In this document: positions 1-9,200 of the stretch, piece by piece | Layout of the letters: each line of letters begins with the position of its first letter | How positions within the stretch are numbered: position 1 is the first letter of the stretch | The notes under the pieces: generated by a model | Databases searched by the model: none | Told to the model about the DNA's origin: nothing | Seen by the model: only the letters and a program-made list of their open reading frames with translations | Translations under genes and position numbers: made by a program | DNA from: an uncultured Negativicutes bacterium | Lineage (GTDB): Bacteria > Bacillota > Negativicutes > Acidaminococcales > Acidaminococcaceae | Length of the DNA stretch: 35,525 nt | Direction of reading: 5' to 3' | Assembly (NCBI GenBank): GCA_947074185.1 | Contig: CAMTOO010000013.1 | Coordinates: 1 to 35,525, forward strand

Positions 1-62
1 AAAAAAATATGAAAGACATGCAAAGTATTTAATGCATAATAGTATGCCAAAGTGGTAATAAA

Positions 63-902
63 ATGAGTATGTATCATAAAGTAATGCTTGCTCCTGAACT
101 AACAGATCACACTGAGCAAGTAGTACAGGCCTTTTATAGTGCATGTCCAAAGATGGAGACAGAAGTATTTCTTGTACATGTAATTGAAAGCGAATCAGAT
201 GTAAATGAAGATAGCGGTTATTACAAAAAAGTTTATGCTCAGTTAGAAGCAATAAAAAATGATTTGTTCAAAGCTGGTTATGATGATGTAAAATTTATCT
301 TGAAATCAGGCTCGATCTATGATGTTATCTTAGACAGTGTTGAGGAAAATGATATTGATTTAACTATGTTATATTCTCATAAAAAAGGCCTTATCAAAAG
401 TAAATTGTTAGGTAGTACCACCTTTGATATAGCTCGTTCTACTACTGTTCCTCTTTTGATTATAAAAGGGGAAGAAACACATGCTTTATGGAGAAAAATA
501 TTAGTTCCTACAGATTTTTCATCTAAATCTTTAGCCGCTCTTAATGTTATTCGTAACGTGAGAGAAATCGTTGAAGAAGTAGTTTTTGCACATATTGTTG
601 AGCGTTCTCGCAATCAAGAACAACTTTCTGAAAAACTGGAATTGGCAAAAGTAATGTCAGAAGAATTAGTAGAAGAATTAAATGTTTTTGGGATCAAGTC
701 CTCGTATATAATTAAACATGGAGTTCCCTCTAAAGAAATTTGCAACCTAATAGATGAAGAAGGAGTATCTTTAACCTTCACTGCAAAAACAGGTGCAGGT
801 TTAGTTAAAGGTTTATTAATGGGTAGTACTGCTCAAAATGTCATTCTTAACTCTAATGGTCCGATTTTTATTATGCCAGACGGTAATGATGACGTAGAAT
901 AA
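63..902 (+). CDS. Tandem universal stress protein (two UspA domains)
   Basis: The 279-residue protein consists of two UspA folds in a row, roughly residues 1-137 and 142-276. The first ends in a GSTTFDIARS segment and the second in GLLMGSTAQNVI, both resembling the ATP-binding G-x2-G-x9-G-S/T region of Usp proteins, with hydrophobic strands (PLLIIKG, PIFIMP) closing each domain. Tandem Usp proteins are soluble stress or energy-state proteins with no single known reaction; a precise role cannot be given. There is no signal peptide. The start is uncertain because no strong ribosome-binding site precedes it; the ATG at 69 is an alternative. The gene is followed directly by a strong terminator, so it is probably the last gene of its transcript. 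What lies upstream is outside the window. Confidence 0.88.
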   Translation: MSMYHKVMLAPELTDHTEQVVQAFYSACPKMETEVFLVHVIESESDVNEDSGYYKKVYAQLEAIKNDLFKAGYDDVKFILKSGSIYDVILDSVEENDIDLTMLYSHKKGLIKSKLLGSTTFDIARSTTVPLLIIKGEETHALWRKILVPTDFSSKSLAALNVIRNVREIVEEVVFAHIVERSRNQEQLSEKLELAKVMSEELVEELNVFGIKSSYIIKHGVPSKEICNLIDEEGVSLTFTAKTGAGLVKGLLMGSTAQNVILNSNGPIFIMPDGNDDVE

Positions 903-914
903 AAGTAATGCTTG

Positions 915-953
915 CGCCATTCTGTGTTAGTACTTGACAGAATGGCGTTTTTT
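915..953 (+). terminator. Intrinsic terminator after the UspA gene
   Basis: An 11-bp perfect stem (CGCCATTCTGT at 915-925 against ACAGAATGGCG at 937-947) is followed by a T run. It separates the Usp gene from the tRNA gene. Confidence 0.9.
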
Positions 954-1028
954 ATTTATACTATGGTTTGTGATTACTATAATAATGAAGGTAATTACAA
1001 CAACTAAATAACAAAGGAATAATCAACT

Positions 1029-1118
1029 GGAGAGATGACCGAGCGGTTGAAGGTGCACGCCTGGAAAGCGTGTGTGCGTTAACTCGTACCGAGGGTTCGA
1101 ATCCCTCTCTCTCCGCCA
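1029..1118 (+). tRNA. tRNA-Ser (anticodon GGA)
   Basis: A class II tRNA with a long variable arm. The acceptor stem is GGAGAGA (1029-1035) with TCTCTCC (1108-1114), the anticodon loop is CTGGAAA giving anticodon GGA, the T-arm is GAGGG-TTCGAAT-CCCTC (1091-1107), and the discriminator G is followed by an encoded CCA (1116-1118). It reads UCC and UCU serine codons. It lies just upstream of the SRP RNA and may be co-transcribed with it. Confidence 0.97.
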
Positions 1119-1150
1119 TTAAAAAATCCGCGCAAGCGGTTTTGTTTTTC

Positions 1151-1274
1151 TGTAGGGTTGTAAAAGTATGGTCCTGCGCAATGGAAGCCTGTGAACCATG
1201 TCAGGTCCGGAAGGAAGCAGCATTAAGCGGATACTTTTATGTGCCGCAGGGGTGCCTGCTTTTGCAGCCCTACA
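1151..1274 (+). ncRNA. ffs: Signal recognition particle RNA (4.5S/SRP RNA)
   Basis: The strongly conserved domain IV core, GTCAGGTCCGGAAGGAAGCA, begins at about 1200; this is the Ffh-binding hairpin with its GGAA tetraloop. The ends pair: TGTAGGGTTG at 1151-1160 with CAGCCCTACA at 1265-1274, with one G-U pair. The RNA is thus about 124 nt. It scaffolds Ffh for co-translational targeting of membrane and secreted proteins. An SRP RNA directly before dnaX is a common Firmicute arrangement. Exact ends are approximate. An apparent short reading frame across the tRNA and this RNA is not a gene. Confidence 0.93.
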
Positions 1275-1285
1275 GGAAAATAAAT

Positions 1286-1315
1286 AAAAAGTAGTCGTAA
1301 GGGCTACTTTTTTTT
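1286..1315 (+). terminator. Probable terminator of the SRP RNA
   Basis: AAAAAGTAG (1286-1294) pairs with CTACTTTTT (1304-1312), followed by more T. The stem is short and AT-rich, but it sits immediately after the SRP RNA and before the dnaX promoter. Confidence 0.65.
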
Positions 1316-1327
1316 GTGCGTGGATTT

Positions 1328-1336
1328 TGGTATAAT
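1328..1336 (+). promoter_or_regulatory. Extended -10 promoter for dnaX
   Basis: TGG followed by TATAAT gives an extended -10 element 41 bases upstream of the dnaX start. No good -35 box is seen at the usual distance, which fits an extended -10 promoter. The same nine bases recur before deoC. Confidence 0.6.
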
Positions 1337-1376
1337 ATATAGGTAGTTAAAATTCTTGGAGAAAGGGGTGTGAATT

Positions 1377-3200
1377 ATGGCCTATGTAGCATTGTATCGT
1401 AAATGGCGACCAATGGATTTTGATGCTTTAGTTGGACAAGACTCTATTAAACAGGCTTTAATGAACGCTCTTGATTCAAAACGAATTGCTCATGCGTATC
1501 TTTTTACAGGACCACGTGGTACAGGTAAAACAAGTACAGCACGTATCTTAGCAAAAGCTTTAAATTGTGAAAAGGGACCAACGTCTCATCCTTGTAATGA
1601 ATGTTCCAATTGTACGCAAATTACTTTAGGTAATGCAATGGATGTTTGCGAAATGGATGCTGCTTCTAATAGAAGTGTAGATGATATAGAAGAATTATGT
1701 AAAAATGCAGTTTTTGCGCCAGTTAATGGTCGTTATAAAGTGTATATTATAGATGAAGTGCATATGCTCACTAAAGAAGCTTATAATGCACTTTTAAAAA
1801 CTTTAGAAGAACCACCAGCTCATGTTGTCTTTATCTTGGCAACAACTGATCCGCAGCAAATACCGGCAACGATTCACTCTAGGTGTCAACGTTTTGATTT
1901 TAAACGCGTTACAGTAAATGAAATTATAGCTCATTTGAAATTTGTTGCTGAAGGTAGTGGTATCGATATTGATGATGAAGCAGTAAGACTTATTGCTGTT
2001 CATGCAGAAGGCGGTATGAGAGATGCACTTAGTCTTTTAGATCAATGTGGTGTATCTGGTTCTAAAGTTACCGTGGAAAGCGTACGCAATGTTTTAGGTT
2101 TAGTAGGACGCGAAGGTCTGCGAGAATTAGTAACGCTTATTGGCAAAAAAAATGTAACTGGAGCATTAGAAGTTCTTAATGAGTTAGTTTTACATGGCAA
2201 AGATTTACGTCAAATTTTAGTGGAAATCGCGGAATATTTACGAGCAGTATTGCTTTATCAAGCTTCCAAAGATTACCAAGAAGTATATATTACAGATTCA
2301 GCAGAAGCTTTTGATACAGTAGTTCCGTTTTTTAGCCCAAATAGAATTATGGCAGCAGAAGAAACTATTCATAAAGCGCTTACTGAATTAAGATGGGCAG
2401 TACGTGGTCGCATTGTAGTAGAAATGTGTATGTATGATTTGTGCCGCATGGAAGGCAGTACAATGGCTGCTCTTGTAGCAAGAGTAGAGGAATTAGAAAC
2501 AGCGCTTAGAAGTGGTAATGTTGCTAAGGTGGCTAGTGGTGCACCTGTAACTTTGCAAGCTTCTGCTCAAAAACCAGTAGAAAAGGTTGCGCCATTGAAA
2601 GTTGAAACTAAGGTAGAGCCTATTGCTGAGCAAAAGCTAGTTCCAAAACCACAACCAGTTCCAGAAGTTAAAAAGCAAGAAGAACCAGCTGTGAAGTTAG
2701 AAGTTCCGGTTGTAACTGCGCCAGCACCAAAAGCAGAGCAAGTTGATGCAGCATATACACCATATACAGGCGATTGGGCTGTAGGTGATGAGGCTTGGCA
2801 TAAAGCTCTAGACCTTTTAAATGGTGAGAAAAAGCGTGCTATGGTAGCCTGTGTATCAGGAGCTTCGGTGCTTGCTTTTGAGAAAAATATATTAACGATT
2901 GGCTTTAAGAATGACTTTAGCTGTAAACGCATGAAACAAGATGATTACAAAACAACGTTTGAAGATGCATTGCTACGAGTATCGCGCTTACCAATAAAGC
3001 TTAATTGCGTGGTAGATGCTGGTGCAAAAGCTCAAGCTGAACCAGTTAAGGTCGAAAAAGTTGTAGAAGAAAAAGTAGAAACTTCTGTAGAATTTTCGCA
3101 AGAAACTACAGCTCCAGTAGAGACTAAAGAACCAGCTGAAGATTTGACGCAAAAAGCTTTAGGGGTTTTTGGTGGAACTGTACATAAGGCAGATTCTTAG
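1377..3200 (+). CDS. dnaX: DNA polymerase III subunit gamma/tau
   Basis: This is the clamp-loader ATPase that loads the sliding clamp and couples the replicative polymerases. The 607 residues hold an AAA+ module with Walker A GPRGTGKT (45-52), a zinc module with Cys64, Cys73, Cys76 and Cys79, Walker B IIDEVHML (about 124-131) and sensor SRC (in HSRCQRF, about 164). Domain III follows to about residue 370, then a Pro/Ala/Val/Glu-rich linker (about 385-470) and a C-terminal tau-type region. The ATG follows a good ribosome-binding site (GAAAGGGG). It is first in an operon with ybaB, recR and bofA. Full length suggests tau; I see no convincing frameshift site that would yield gamma. Confidence 0.97.
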   Translation: MAYVALYRKWRPMDFDALVGQDSIKQALMNALDSKRIAHAYLFTGPRGTGKTSTARILAKALNCEKGPTSHPCNECSNCTQITLGNAMDVCEMDAASNRSVDDIEELCKNAVFAPVNGRYKVYIIDEVHMLTKEAYNALLKTLEEPPAHVVFILATTDPQQIPATIHSRCQRFDFKRVTVNEIIAHLKFVAEGSGIDIDDEAVRLIAVHAEGGMRDALSLLDQCGVSGSKVTVESVRNVLGLVGREGLRELVTLIGKKNVTGALEVLNELVLHGKDLRQILVEIAEYLRAVLLYQASKDYQEVYITDSAEAFDTVVPFFSPNRIMAAEETIHKALTELRWAVRGRIVVEMCMYDLCRMEGSTMAALVARVEELETALRSGNVAKVASGAPVTLQASAQKPVEKVAPLKVETKVEPIAEQKLVPKPQPVPEVKKQEEPAVKLEVPVVTAPAPKAEQVDAAYTPYTGDWAVGDEAWHKALDLLNGEKKRAMVACVSGASVLAFEKNILTIGFKNDFSCKRMKQDDYKTTFEDALLRVSRLPIKLNCVVDAGAKAQAEPVKVEKVVEEKVETSVEFSQETTAPVETKEPAEDLTQKALGVFGGTVHKADS

Positions 3201-3240
3201 GTATAATAAATTTTGAAAATAAATTTAGGAGGCAATATAG

Positions 3241-3591
3241 ATGGCAAAAGGAATGAAATTCCCAGGAATGGGCGGAGGCATGGGTAACATGCAAGGAATG
3301 CTTCAAAAAGTGCAAAAAATGCAAGCTGAAATGGCAAAAGTTCAAGAAGATTTACAAAATCGTAACTTCGAAGGTTCTGCTGGTGGCGGTGCTGTTGTAG
3401 CAATCGTAAGCGGTAAAAAAGAATTAGTAGAAGTAAAATTAAATCCAAGTGCAGTAGATCCAGAAGACGTTGAAATGTTACAAGATCTTATTGTGGCAGC
3501 AGTTAATGATGCAATGCGTATTATTGATGAAACAACTGAAGCAGAAATGGGTAAAGTAACAGGCGGCATGAATCTACCAGGAATGTTTTAA
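3241..3591 (+). CDS. ybaB: YbaB/EbfC family nucleoid-associated protein
   Basis: A 116-residue protein with a Met/Gly-rich N-terminus (about residues 5-25) followed by the helical YbaB core with KVQKMQAEMAKVQEDL and the strand pattern GAVVAIVSGKKELVEVKL. Members form dimers with a tweezer-like shape that bind DNA; the location between dnaX and recR is its classic position in bacteria. A strong AGGAGG site precedes the ATG, and only two bases separate its stop from recR. Confidence 0.95.
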   Translation: MAKGMKFPGMGGGMGNMQGMLQKVQKMQAEMAKVQEDLQNRNFEGSAGGGAVVAIVSGKKELVEVKLNPSAVDPEDVEMLQDLIVAAVNDAMRIIDETTEAEMGKVTGGMNLPGMF

Positions 3592-3593
3592 AA

Positions 3594-4196
3594 ATGGCTA
3601 GGATGATTAAACCCTTAAATAATGTTTATGAACAATTGAGGCGCTTGCCAGGTATTGGGTCAAAAACAGCTTTAAGGCTTGCCTATCATATAATAGATTT
3701 GCCAGAAAGTGATGTAATGCGTTTAGCTGAAGCACTTGTTACGGCTAAAAAGAATGTGCATCTATGTGAAGAATGCTATAATTTTGCAGATAGCACTAAA
3801 TGTTCTGTTTGTACGGATCAAGAACGAGATCAAAGTTTGATTTGCGTTGTTGAACAACCGCAAGACGTTATGGCGATGGAAAGAAGTAATGGTTACAAAG
3901 GGTTGTATCATGTGTTGCATGGTGCATTATCACCATTAGATGGTATAGGACCTGATGATATTAGAATTAAAGAACTTGTAAAAAGATTACAAGGTTCAAC
4001 AGTAAAAGAAATTATCGTTGCAACCAACAGCAATGTTGAAGGTGAAGCAACAGCAACTTATATTGCTCAGATTTTACAGCCTCTCAATGTACAGGTTAGC
4101 CGTATAGCACATGGCTTACCAGTAGGAGGAGACTTAGAATATGCAGATGAAATCACTTTAGCCCGTGCGCTAGAGAACAGAAGGAAATTGTTCTAA
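3594..4196 (+). CDS. recR: Recombination mediator RecR
   Basis: A 200-residue RecF-pathway protein that works with RecO (and RecF) to load RecA at gaps. It has an N-terminal helix-hairpin-helix (LRRLPGIGSKTALRLAYHI, about 16-34), a zinc finger with Cys58, Cys61, Cys70 and Cys73, a Toprim domain beginning at LICVVEQPQDVMAMER (about 80-96), and the C-terminal GLPVGGDLEYADEITL motif typical of RecR. The length is the family norm. It begins two bases after the ybaB stop, so translation is probably coupled. Confidence 0.97.
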   Translation: MARMIKPLNNVYEQLRRLPGIGSKTALRLAYHIIDLPESDVMRLAEALVTAKKNVHLCEECYNFADSTKCSVCTDQERDQSLICVVEQPQDVMAMERSNGYKGLYHVLHGALSPLDGIGPDDIRIKELVKRLQGSTVKEIIVATNSNVEGEATATYIAQILQPLNVQVSRIAHGLPVGGDLEYADEITLARALENRRKLF

Positions 4197-4207
4197 AGGA
4201 GGTAAAA

Positions 4208-4495
4208 ATGGGGATTTTAGAAGCACTAACAGCAACAATTGCAGGACTTGGTGGGATGGTGACTTTAATAGTAGCAGTATTAATTTTATGGCTATTAGTA
4301 GTACTTTTCTCCTTGCCAATGAAACTTTTGTGGAATGGTATCATGGGTGCCATTATGCTTTGGGTAATCAATTTAGGAAGCGGACTATTGGGCTTTCCAC
4401 AAATTAACATTAACATCATTAAAGCGCTAATAGCTGGTATCTTTGGTATACCAGGCGCAATAGCAGTTGTTTTCTGGGAATTTGTAATGAAATAA
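4208..4495 (+). CDS. bofA: BofA-family membrane protein (pro-sigma-K processing inhibitor family)
   Basis: A 95-residue, almost entirely hydrophobic protein with about three membrane segments (about 15-40, 42-62, 70-93). The C-terminal LIAGIFGIPGAIAVVF matches the family signature in which a GxxGxPG turn sits in the last membrane segment. In Bacillus, BofA holds the SpoIVFB protease inactive during sporulation; the gene there also follows recR, which supports the assignment. Whether this organism sporulates cannot be told from the window, so its target here is open. A strong AAAGGAGG ribosome-binding site lies 12 bases after recR. Confidence 0.85.
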   Translation: MGILEALTATIAGLGGMVTLIVAVLILWLLVVLFSLPMKLLWNGIMGAIMLWVINLGSGLLGFPQININIIKALIAGIFGIPGAIAVVFWEFVMK

Positions 4496-4504
4496 ATTAT
4501 GCTA

Positions 4505-4532
4505 AGAGAGCACAAAAGTGCTCTCTTTTTTT
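4505..4532 (+). terminator. Terminator of the dnaX-ybaB-recR-bofA operon
   Basis: AGAGAGCAC (4505-4513) pairs with GTGCTCTCT (4518-4526) around an AAAA loop, followed by TTTTTT. Confidence 0.93.
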
Positions 4533-4634
4533 ATTTAAAAATACTGTATACATAGGGCTAACACCTTTTAAAAAAAGATGTTTTAAGGTAGAATAGGGAT
4601 GTATTATTTTAATGAGGAAATATGGAGGGAAATT

Positions 4635-5846
4635 ATGAACTTATCAACTAAAATTCTTATTGGTTTAGGCTTAGGTGTAATTGTCGGTCTAAACATGGGG
4701 GCAGAGGGTGTAAACTTTGCTAAATTATGGATTGCACCATTAGGCGCAATATTTATGAATATGATCAGAATGGTAATTATTCCATTGGTAGTATCATCAT
4801 TGATTTTAGGTGTTTGTGGATTAGGTGATATTAGTAAAATCGGGCGTATTGGTGGTAAAACAATTGCGTTTTATTTAAGTACAACAGCATTTGCTATTAT
4901 CTTAGGTTTATTATTTGGTACTATATTAGAACCTGGTGCTGGACTTAGCATGCCAGGTGCTGATGTTAAAACAGCAGCAAAAGCTGCTCCGCCACTAATG
5001 CAAGTAATTGTTGGTATTTTCCCGACAAACCCATTAGATGCAATGCTTAAAGCAAATATGCTTCAAATCATTGTATTCTCACTATTTATGGGAACAGGTA
5101 TTATGGCTGTAGGTGAAAGAGCAGATACTTTATTGAAATTCTTTGATGGTCTTGCAGAAGTATCCTATAAAATCGTTGGTTTCATTATGCAAATAGCACC
5201 TATTGGCGTATTTGGTCTTATTACTCCAGTTGTTGCAGCAAATGGTCCATCAGTATTATTGCCACTACTTAAAGTAGTTCTTGCAGTATATGTAGGTTGT
5301 TTTTTACATGCAACACTTGTATATGGCGGCTTGATCCAATTCTTTGGAAAAATCAGTGTAGGTAAATTCTTCAAAACAATTTTCCCGGCACAGCTTATTT
5401 CTTTCACAAGTTGTTCTTCTGGTGGTACATTACCAGTAAGTATGAATTGTGCAAAAGAATTGAATATTAATAAAGAAGTTTCAAGTTTTGTACTTCCTTT
5501 AGGTGCAACAATCAACATGGATGGTACAGCACTTTACCAAGGTGTTTGCGCACTTTTCGTAGCTCAAATTTATGGTGTTGATTTAACAATGGGCCAATAT
5601 ATGACAATCATCATCACTGGTACATTAGCTTCTATTGGTACTGCTGGTGTTCCAGGCGCTGGTTTTATCATGTTAACAATGATATTAACCGCTATTGGGT
5701 TGCCATTAGAAGGTTCAGCTCTTATTGCTGGTATTGACCGTATTCTTGATATGCCTCGTACTTGTGTAAACGTTACAGGAGATTTAACAGCTTGTTATAT
5801 GATTCACCAAAGTGAAGAAGGTAAGAAAGAAGAACCATTATATTAA
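4635..5846 (+). CDS. Dicarboxylate/amino-acid:cation symporter (DAACS family)
   Basis: An inner-membrane, sodium- or proton-coupled importer of C4-dicarboxylates or acidic amino acids (GltP/DctA/SstT relatives). The family signature is clear: FTSCSSGGTLPVSMNCAKEL for the re-entrant HP1 serine-rich tip (about residues 255-275) and INMDGTALYQG for the TM7 NMDGT cation site, then GTAGVPGAGFIM for HP2 and DRILDMPRTCVNVTGD in TM8. I place the start at 4635 because GGAGGG lies 6 bases before it and the first membrane helix begins right away (NLSTKILIGLGLGVIVG); an in-frame ATG at 4599 would add 12 residues. The result is 404 residues, normal for the family. The exact substrate is not readable. Confidence 0.93.
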   Translation: MNLSTKILIGLGLGVIVGLNMGAEGVNFAKLWIAPLGAIFMNMIRMVIIPLVVSSLILGVCGLGDISKIGRIGGKTIAFYLSTTAFAIILGLLFGTILEPGAGLSMPGADVKTAAKAAPPLMQVIVGIFPTNPLDAMLKANMLQIIVFSLFMGTGIMAVGERADTLLKFFDGLAEVSYKIVGFIMQIAPIGVFGLITPVVAANGPSVLLPLLKVVLAVYVGCFLHATLVYGGLIQFFGKISVGKFFKTIFPAQLISFTSCSSGGTLPVSMNCAKELNINKEVSSFVLPLGATINMDGTALYQGVCALFVAQIYGVDLTMGQYMTIIITGTLASIGTAGVPGAGFIMLTMILTAIGLPLEGSALIAGIDRILDMPRTCVNVTGDLTACYMIHQSEEGKKEEPLY

Positions 5847-5868
5847 TATAGGAAGAAAACAATATAGG

Positions 5869-5921
5869 GCTATAGGTCTTCAGGTTACGGAATAATAACC
5901 TGAAAATCTATAGCTTTTTTT
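5869..5921 (+). terminator. Long-stem terminator, member of a nested-hairpin repeat group
   Basis: GCTATAGGTCTTCAGGTTA (5869-5887) pairs almost fully with the segment ending at 5914 (CTATAGC), with an inner CAGGTT/AACCTG stem, followed by TTTTTTT. It ends the symporter gene. Its outer ATAGGGCTA and inner AGGT...ACCT pieces recur in hairpins at 12744, 31875 and 31942. Confidence 0.85.
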
Positions 5922-6050
5922 ATTTGCGAAAAAATATAATTAAAAGCAATAGTAACTTGAGTAAATTCTATTATTGCTTGAGATACTAATGGTTTTAATC
6001 GTAACGAGCAAAGCTATTGCTTAGTAAATATGTCAAAAAGAAACACTGTA

Positions 6051-6079
6051 TTGTGTGGGTGGGAATTTTGTGTTAAAAT
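6051..6079 (+). promoter_or_regulatory. Probable promoter for autotransporter 1
   Basis: TTGTGT (6051-6056) and TAAAAT (6074-6079) are 17 bases apart. The implied leader is about 115 bases, AT-rich, without a clear structure. The rest of the 5922-6200 gap shows no gene. The ribosome-binding region (GGAAAGTAAAGGGTGGTG) closely resembles that before autotransporter 2. Confidence 0.5.
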
Positions 6080-6200
6080 TAATTAAAGTTACGAAAAGTT
6101 CACAAATAATAAAACAATATAAGATATTAGTTATTTTGCATTAATTTGCATTTATATATATTTATAAAAAATTACAAGGAAAGTAAAGGGTGGTGTATTT

Positions 6201-9200
6201 ATGAAAAATTCAGAAAAAAGCACAGGTAAAAAAATATTGGCCTCACTTGTTATGGGTGTTAATGCTGTAAATGTATTTGCGCCAATGGTACAAGGTATTG
6301 ATGCATTAAGTAAGTTTGAAGGTAATAAGGAAATTAAAAATCGACAAGAAATTGCGATGAGTAAAACGGAAAGTGATAAAACTACTGGTTACGAAACTCT
6401 ATCTACTGTAGCCGGCTATGTTGATGGATTAGTATTTGGTAAAGTTTATGCAGCAAGTATGAATATTACAGCTGGTAGTACTACTGTTGATAATTGGCTA
6501 GTCGGCGACGTTATGAATATCACTAATGCAACAGGTGTAATTGGAACTAATGCTGGTAGCCAGGGTATTTATACTGGTGGTACAGGTGTAGTGTCAACAA
6601 ATCTTGTTACGGGGCTGCAAAATATTAATTTTGGTGTAGGTACGATTATTGACAATAAAGACGGTTGGCAAGTTGTACAGGCAGGCGGCGGAACAGGTAT
6701 TATTATAAATAATACGGGTTGGCAAAGGATATATTCAGGTGCGGTAGGAAGTATTGTGAATTTTGAAGGAACAACGCAAATGCAACAAGTATCGAATTCC
6801 GGTACTGGTATCATTGACAATCTGTTAGGTGGTCAACAGATGATAAATCCTAATGCAACAGGTATAATTGCTGTAATGGAAACTGGTCACCAATATGTAT
6901 ATCAAAATGGAACTGGTTTAGTAAAATCCATGAATAATGGAACACAACATATTTCTGGAGGCACAGGCACAGTAGAAACCATGAACAGTGGTCATCAAAT
7001 GATTGCTAACGGCGGCACAGGCATTGTCGAGATTTTAAAAGATGGGGCTCAATGGGTTAACAGCGGCACAGGCATTGTCGAGATGACTATGCAAGGTGAC
7101 AGCGGCTTCCCTCAACAATATATTATTGGTGCTAATGAAGGCACAATAAAAACCATGAACGGTGGTCAGCAAAATGTTTGGTCCGGCGGCACAGGTACTA
7201 TAGAGACTATGAATGCTGGTTACCAAGCTGTTTCAACCGGCGTAGGCACAATAGTGACCATGAATGATGGTGGACAAGGTGTGCAGTCCGGCGTAGGCAC
7301 AATAGTGACTATGAATGATGGTTTTCAAGTCATATCGATCGACGGCGCAGGTACTATAGAGACTATGAATTATGGTGGGCAACATATTTCTAGTGGCGGT
7401 ACAGGTACAGTAGAAACTATGAATTTTGGTGTGCAAATGATTTCTAGTGGCGGTACAGGTACAGTAGAAACTATGAATGAAGGTTGGCAATGGGTTTCTA
7501 GTGGCGGTACAGGTACAATAGAAACTATGAATGCTGGTTCTCAAAGGCTTTTTAGTGGTGGCAGCGTAAGTATAAATAAGTTCCTTGGAGGAACGCAAAC
7601 TTTAGCTGACGATGGCGCAAGTATAACTGGGCAAGTTGTAAATGGTGGTACTCAGCATATGGAAGCTGCAGGATTATTTGAAGGCACTATTTTAAATGAT
7701 GGTATGCTTGCATATGAAAATGCTGGTGGTGAAGTAAAAGACCTTACTATGAATGGTGGTCGCGTAGTTTTAAATGCGGATACTAATATTTATAAATTAA
7801 CTGGTATGTTCAAAGCGGCTGGTGGTACTGTAGATATGACTGAAGATTTTATAGGTAATGCACCAAGAAGTTATGAAACACTTACTATTGAACACTTAGG
7901 TGGTAGTGGTGGTGCTTTCAAAATCAACACTGATCTTGCAAGTGAAACAGATAGTGATAAGATTGAAATAACTACCAGTGATCCTGGTATAACTCAATAT
8001 GTACAAGTGGTAGACGAAAGTTTATTTAATGGTACAGAAGTAATTGGTTTGAAATCGTTGTTATTCGCCACAGACCCATCTGGAAATGTAACATTCCAAG
8101 GTGTTTCATTAGATAATGGTGGACTATGGGAATTAACTCCTACTGTGGATAGCCCAGATGGAAGCAACTGGTACTTAAGAACAATTGAGAAAAAAGTTAA
8201 TCCATCTACAGAAACTCTTATTGGTAATGTAGAATCTACTTATGGTTTATGGAGAAGTGCTCTTACAGATGATACTCTCCGTAAACGTTTAGGTGATTTA
8301 AGAATAGGTGTAGAAGAAGCTGGCGGCGTATGGGCTAGAGCAAAAGCTGGTAGTTTAAGTGGAAATAACTACAATTCTAAATATCAAACATTCCAAGTAG
8401 GTATTGATAAAACTGTAGGTAATAAAACTTATGGTATGGCAGTAGACCACAGCAATACAAGTAGCGATCTTGCTTCTGGTAGCGGTGATGGATCTATGAC
8501 TGGCTTGAGTCTTTATATGACTACTTATAAAGATAGTGGTCTTTATAGTGATGTAGTACTTCGTGGTGGTAAATTAAGAAGTGGTGTTAATACTTATGGT
8601 CAGTATCCAGATAGCCTCGATTTTGATGCTTATGGTTATAGCGCTAGTTATGAAATTGGTAAAACTAATACACAAGAGAACGGTTGGTTTACTGAACCAC
8701 AAGCTCAATTAGTATTAGGCCACTTAAATGGCGGTGAATATCGCACTGCAAGAGACACATATGTTGATAGAAACGGTGTAAATACTTTGATTGCACGTGT
8801 AGGTGTTGTGGCAGGCCGTAAGATTAATAAAGATAGTGACTATTATTTCAAAGCAAATGTATACCATGAATTCCTTGGTAAAGACAAAATGGATTTATTA
8901 GCTGCAAACGGCGAAAGAATGTCTTATGAAGGTGAAAATAGTGGTACTTGGTTTGAAGTAGGTGTAGGAACAAATATTAAACTTTCTAACCAAACATATT
9001 TCTATGGAGATGTATTAAAAACATTTGGCGGAGATATTAAGAAGAAATGGCAAGTTAATGCTGGTTTAAGATTCGCATTTGGCGGTCCTAAAAAAGTAGC
9101 TCCACTACCAGTAGTAGCTCCAGTAGTAGCAAAACCAGTTGTTCCTAAACACGAAGAATTCTTAGATTCAATCTATTTTGATTTTGATGTTGATACTCCA

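Noticed and set aside
1070-1294. 74-codon open frame over the tRNA and SRP RNA
   Set aside because: It is covered by two clear RNA genes and has no ribosome-binding site.
2145-2152. Run of eight A in dnaX as a programmed frameshift site making gamma
   Set aside because: It lies near codon 257, within domain III, much earlier than a useful gamma end, and no stimulating hairpin is evident.
7166-7560. Regularly spaced repeats that could be mistaken for a CRISPR array
   Set aside because: The 54-bp spacing has no unique spacers, the units are in frame and encode the repeating passenger of the autotransporter.
7233-7598. 121-codon minus-strand frame with repeats (SFYCTCTATRN)
   Set aside because: It is the antisense shadow of the coding repeats in autotransporter 1.
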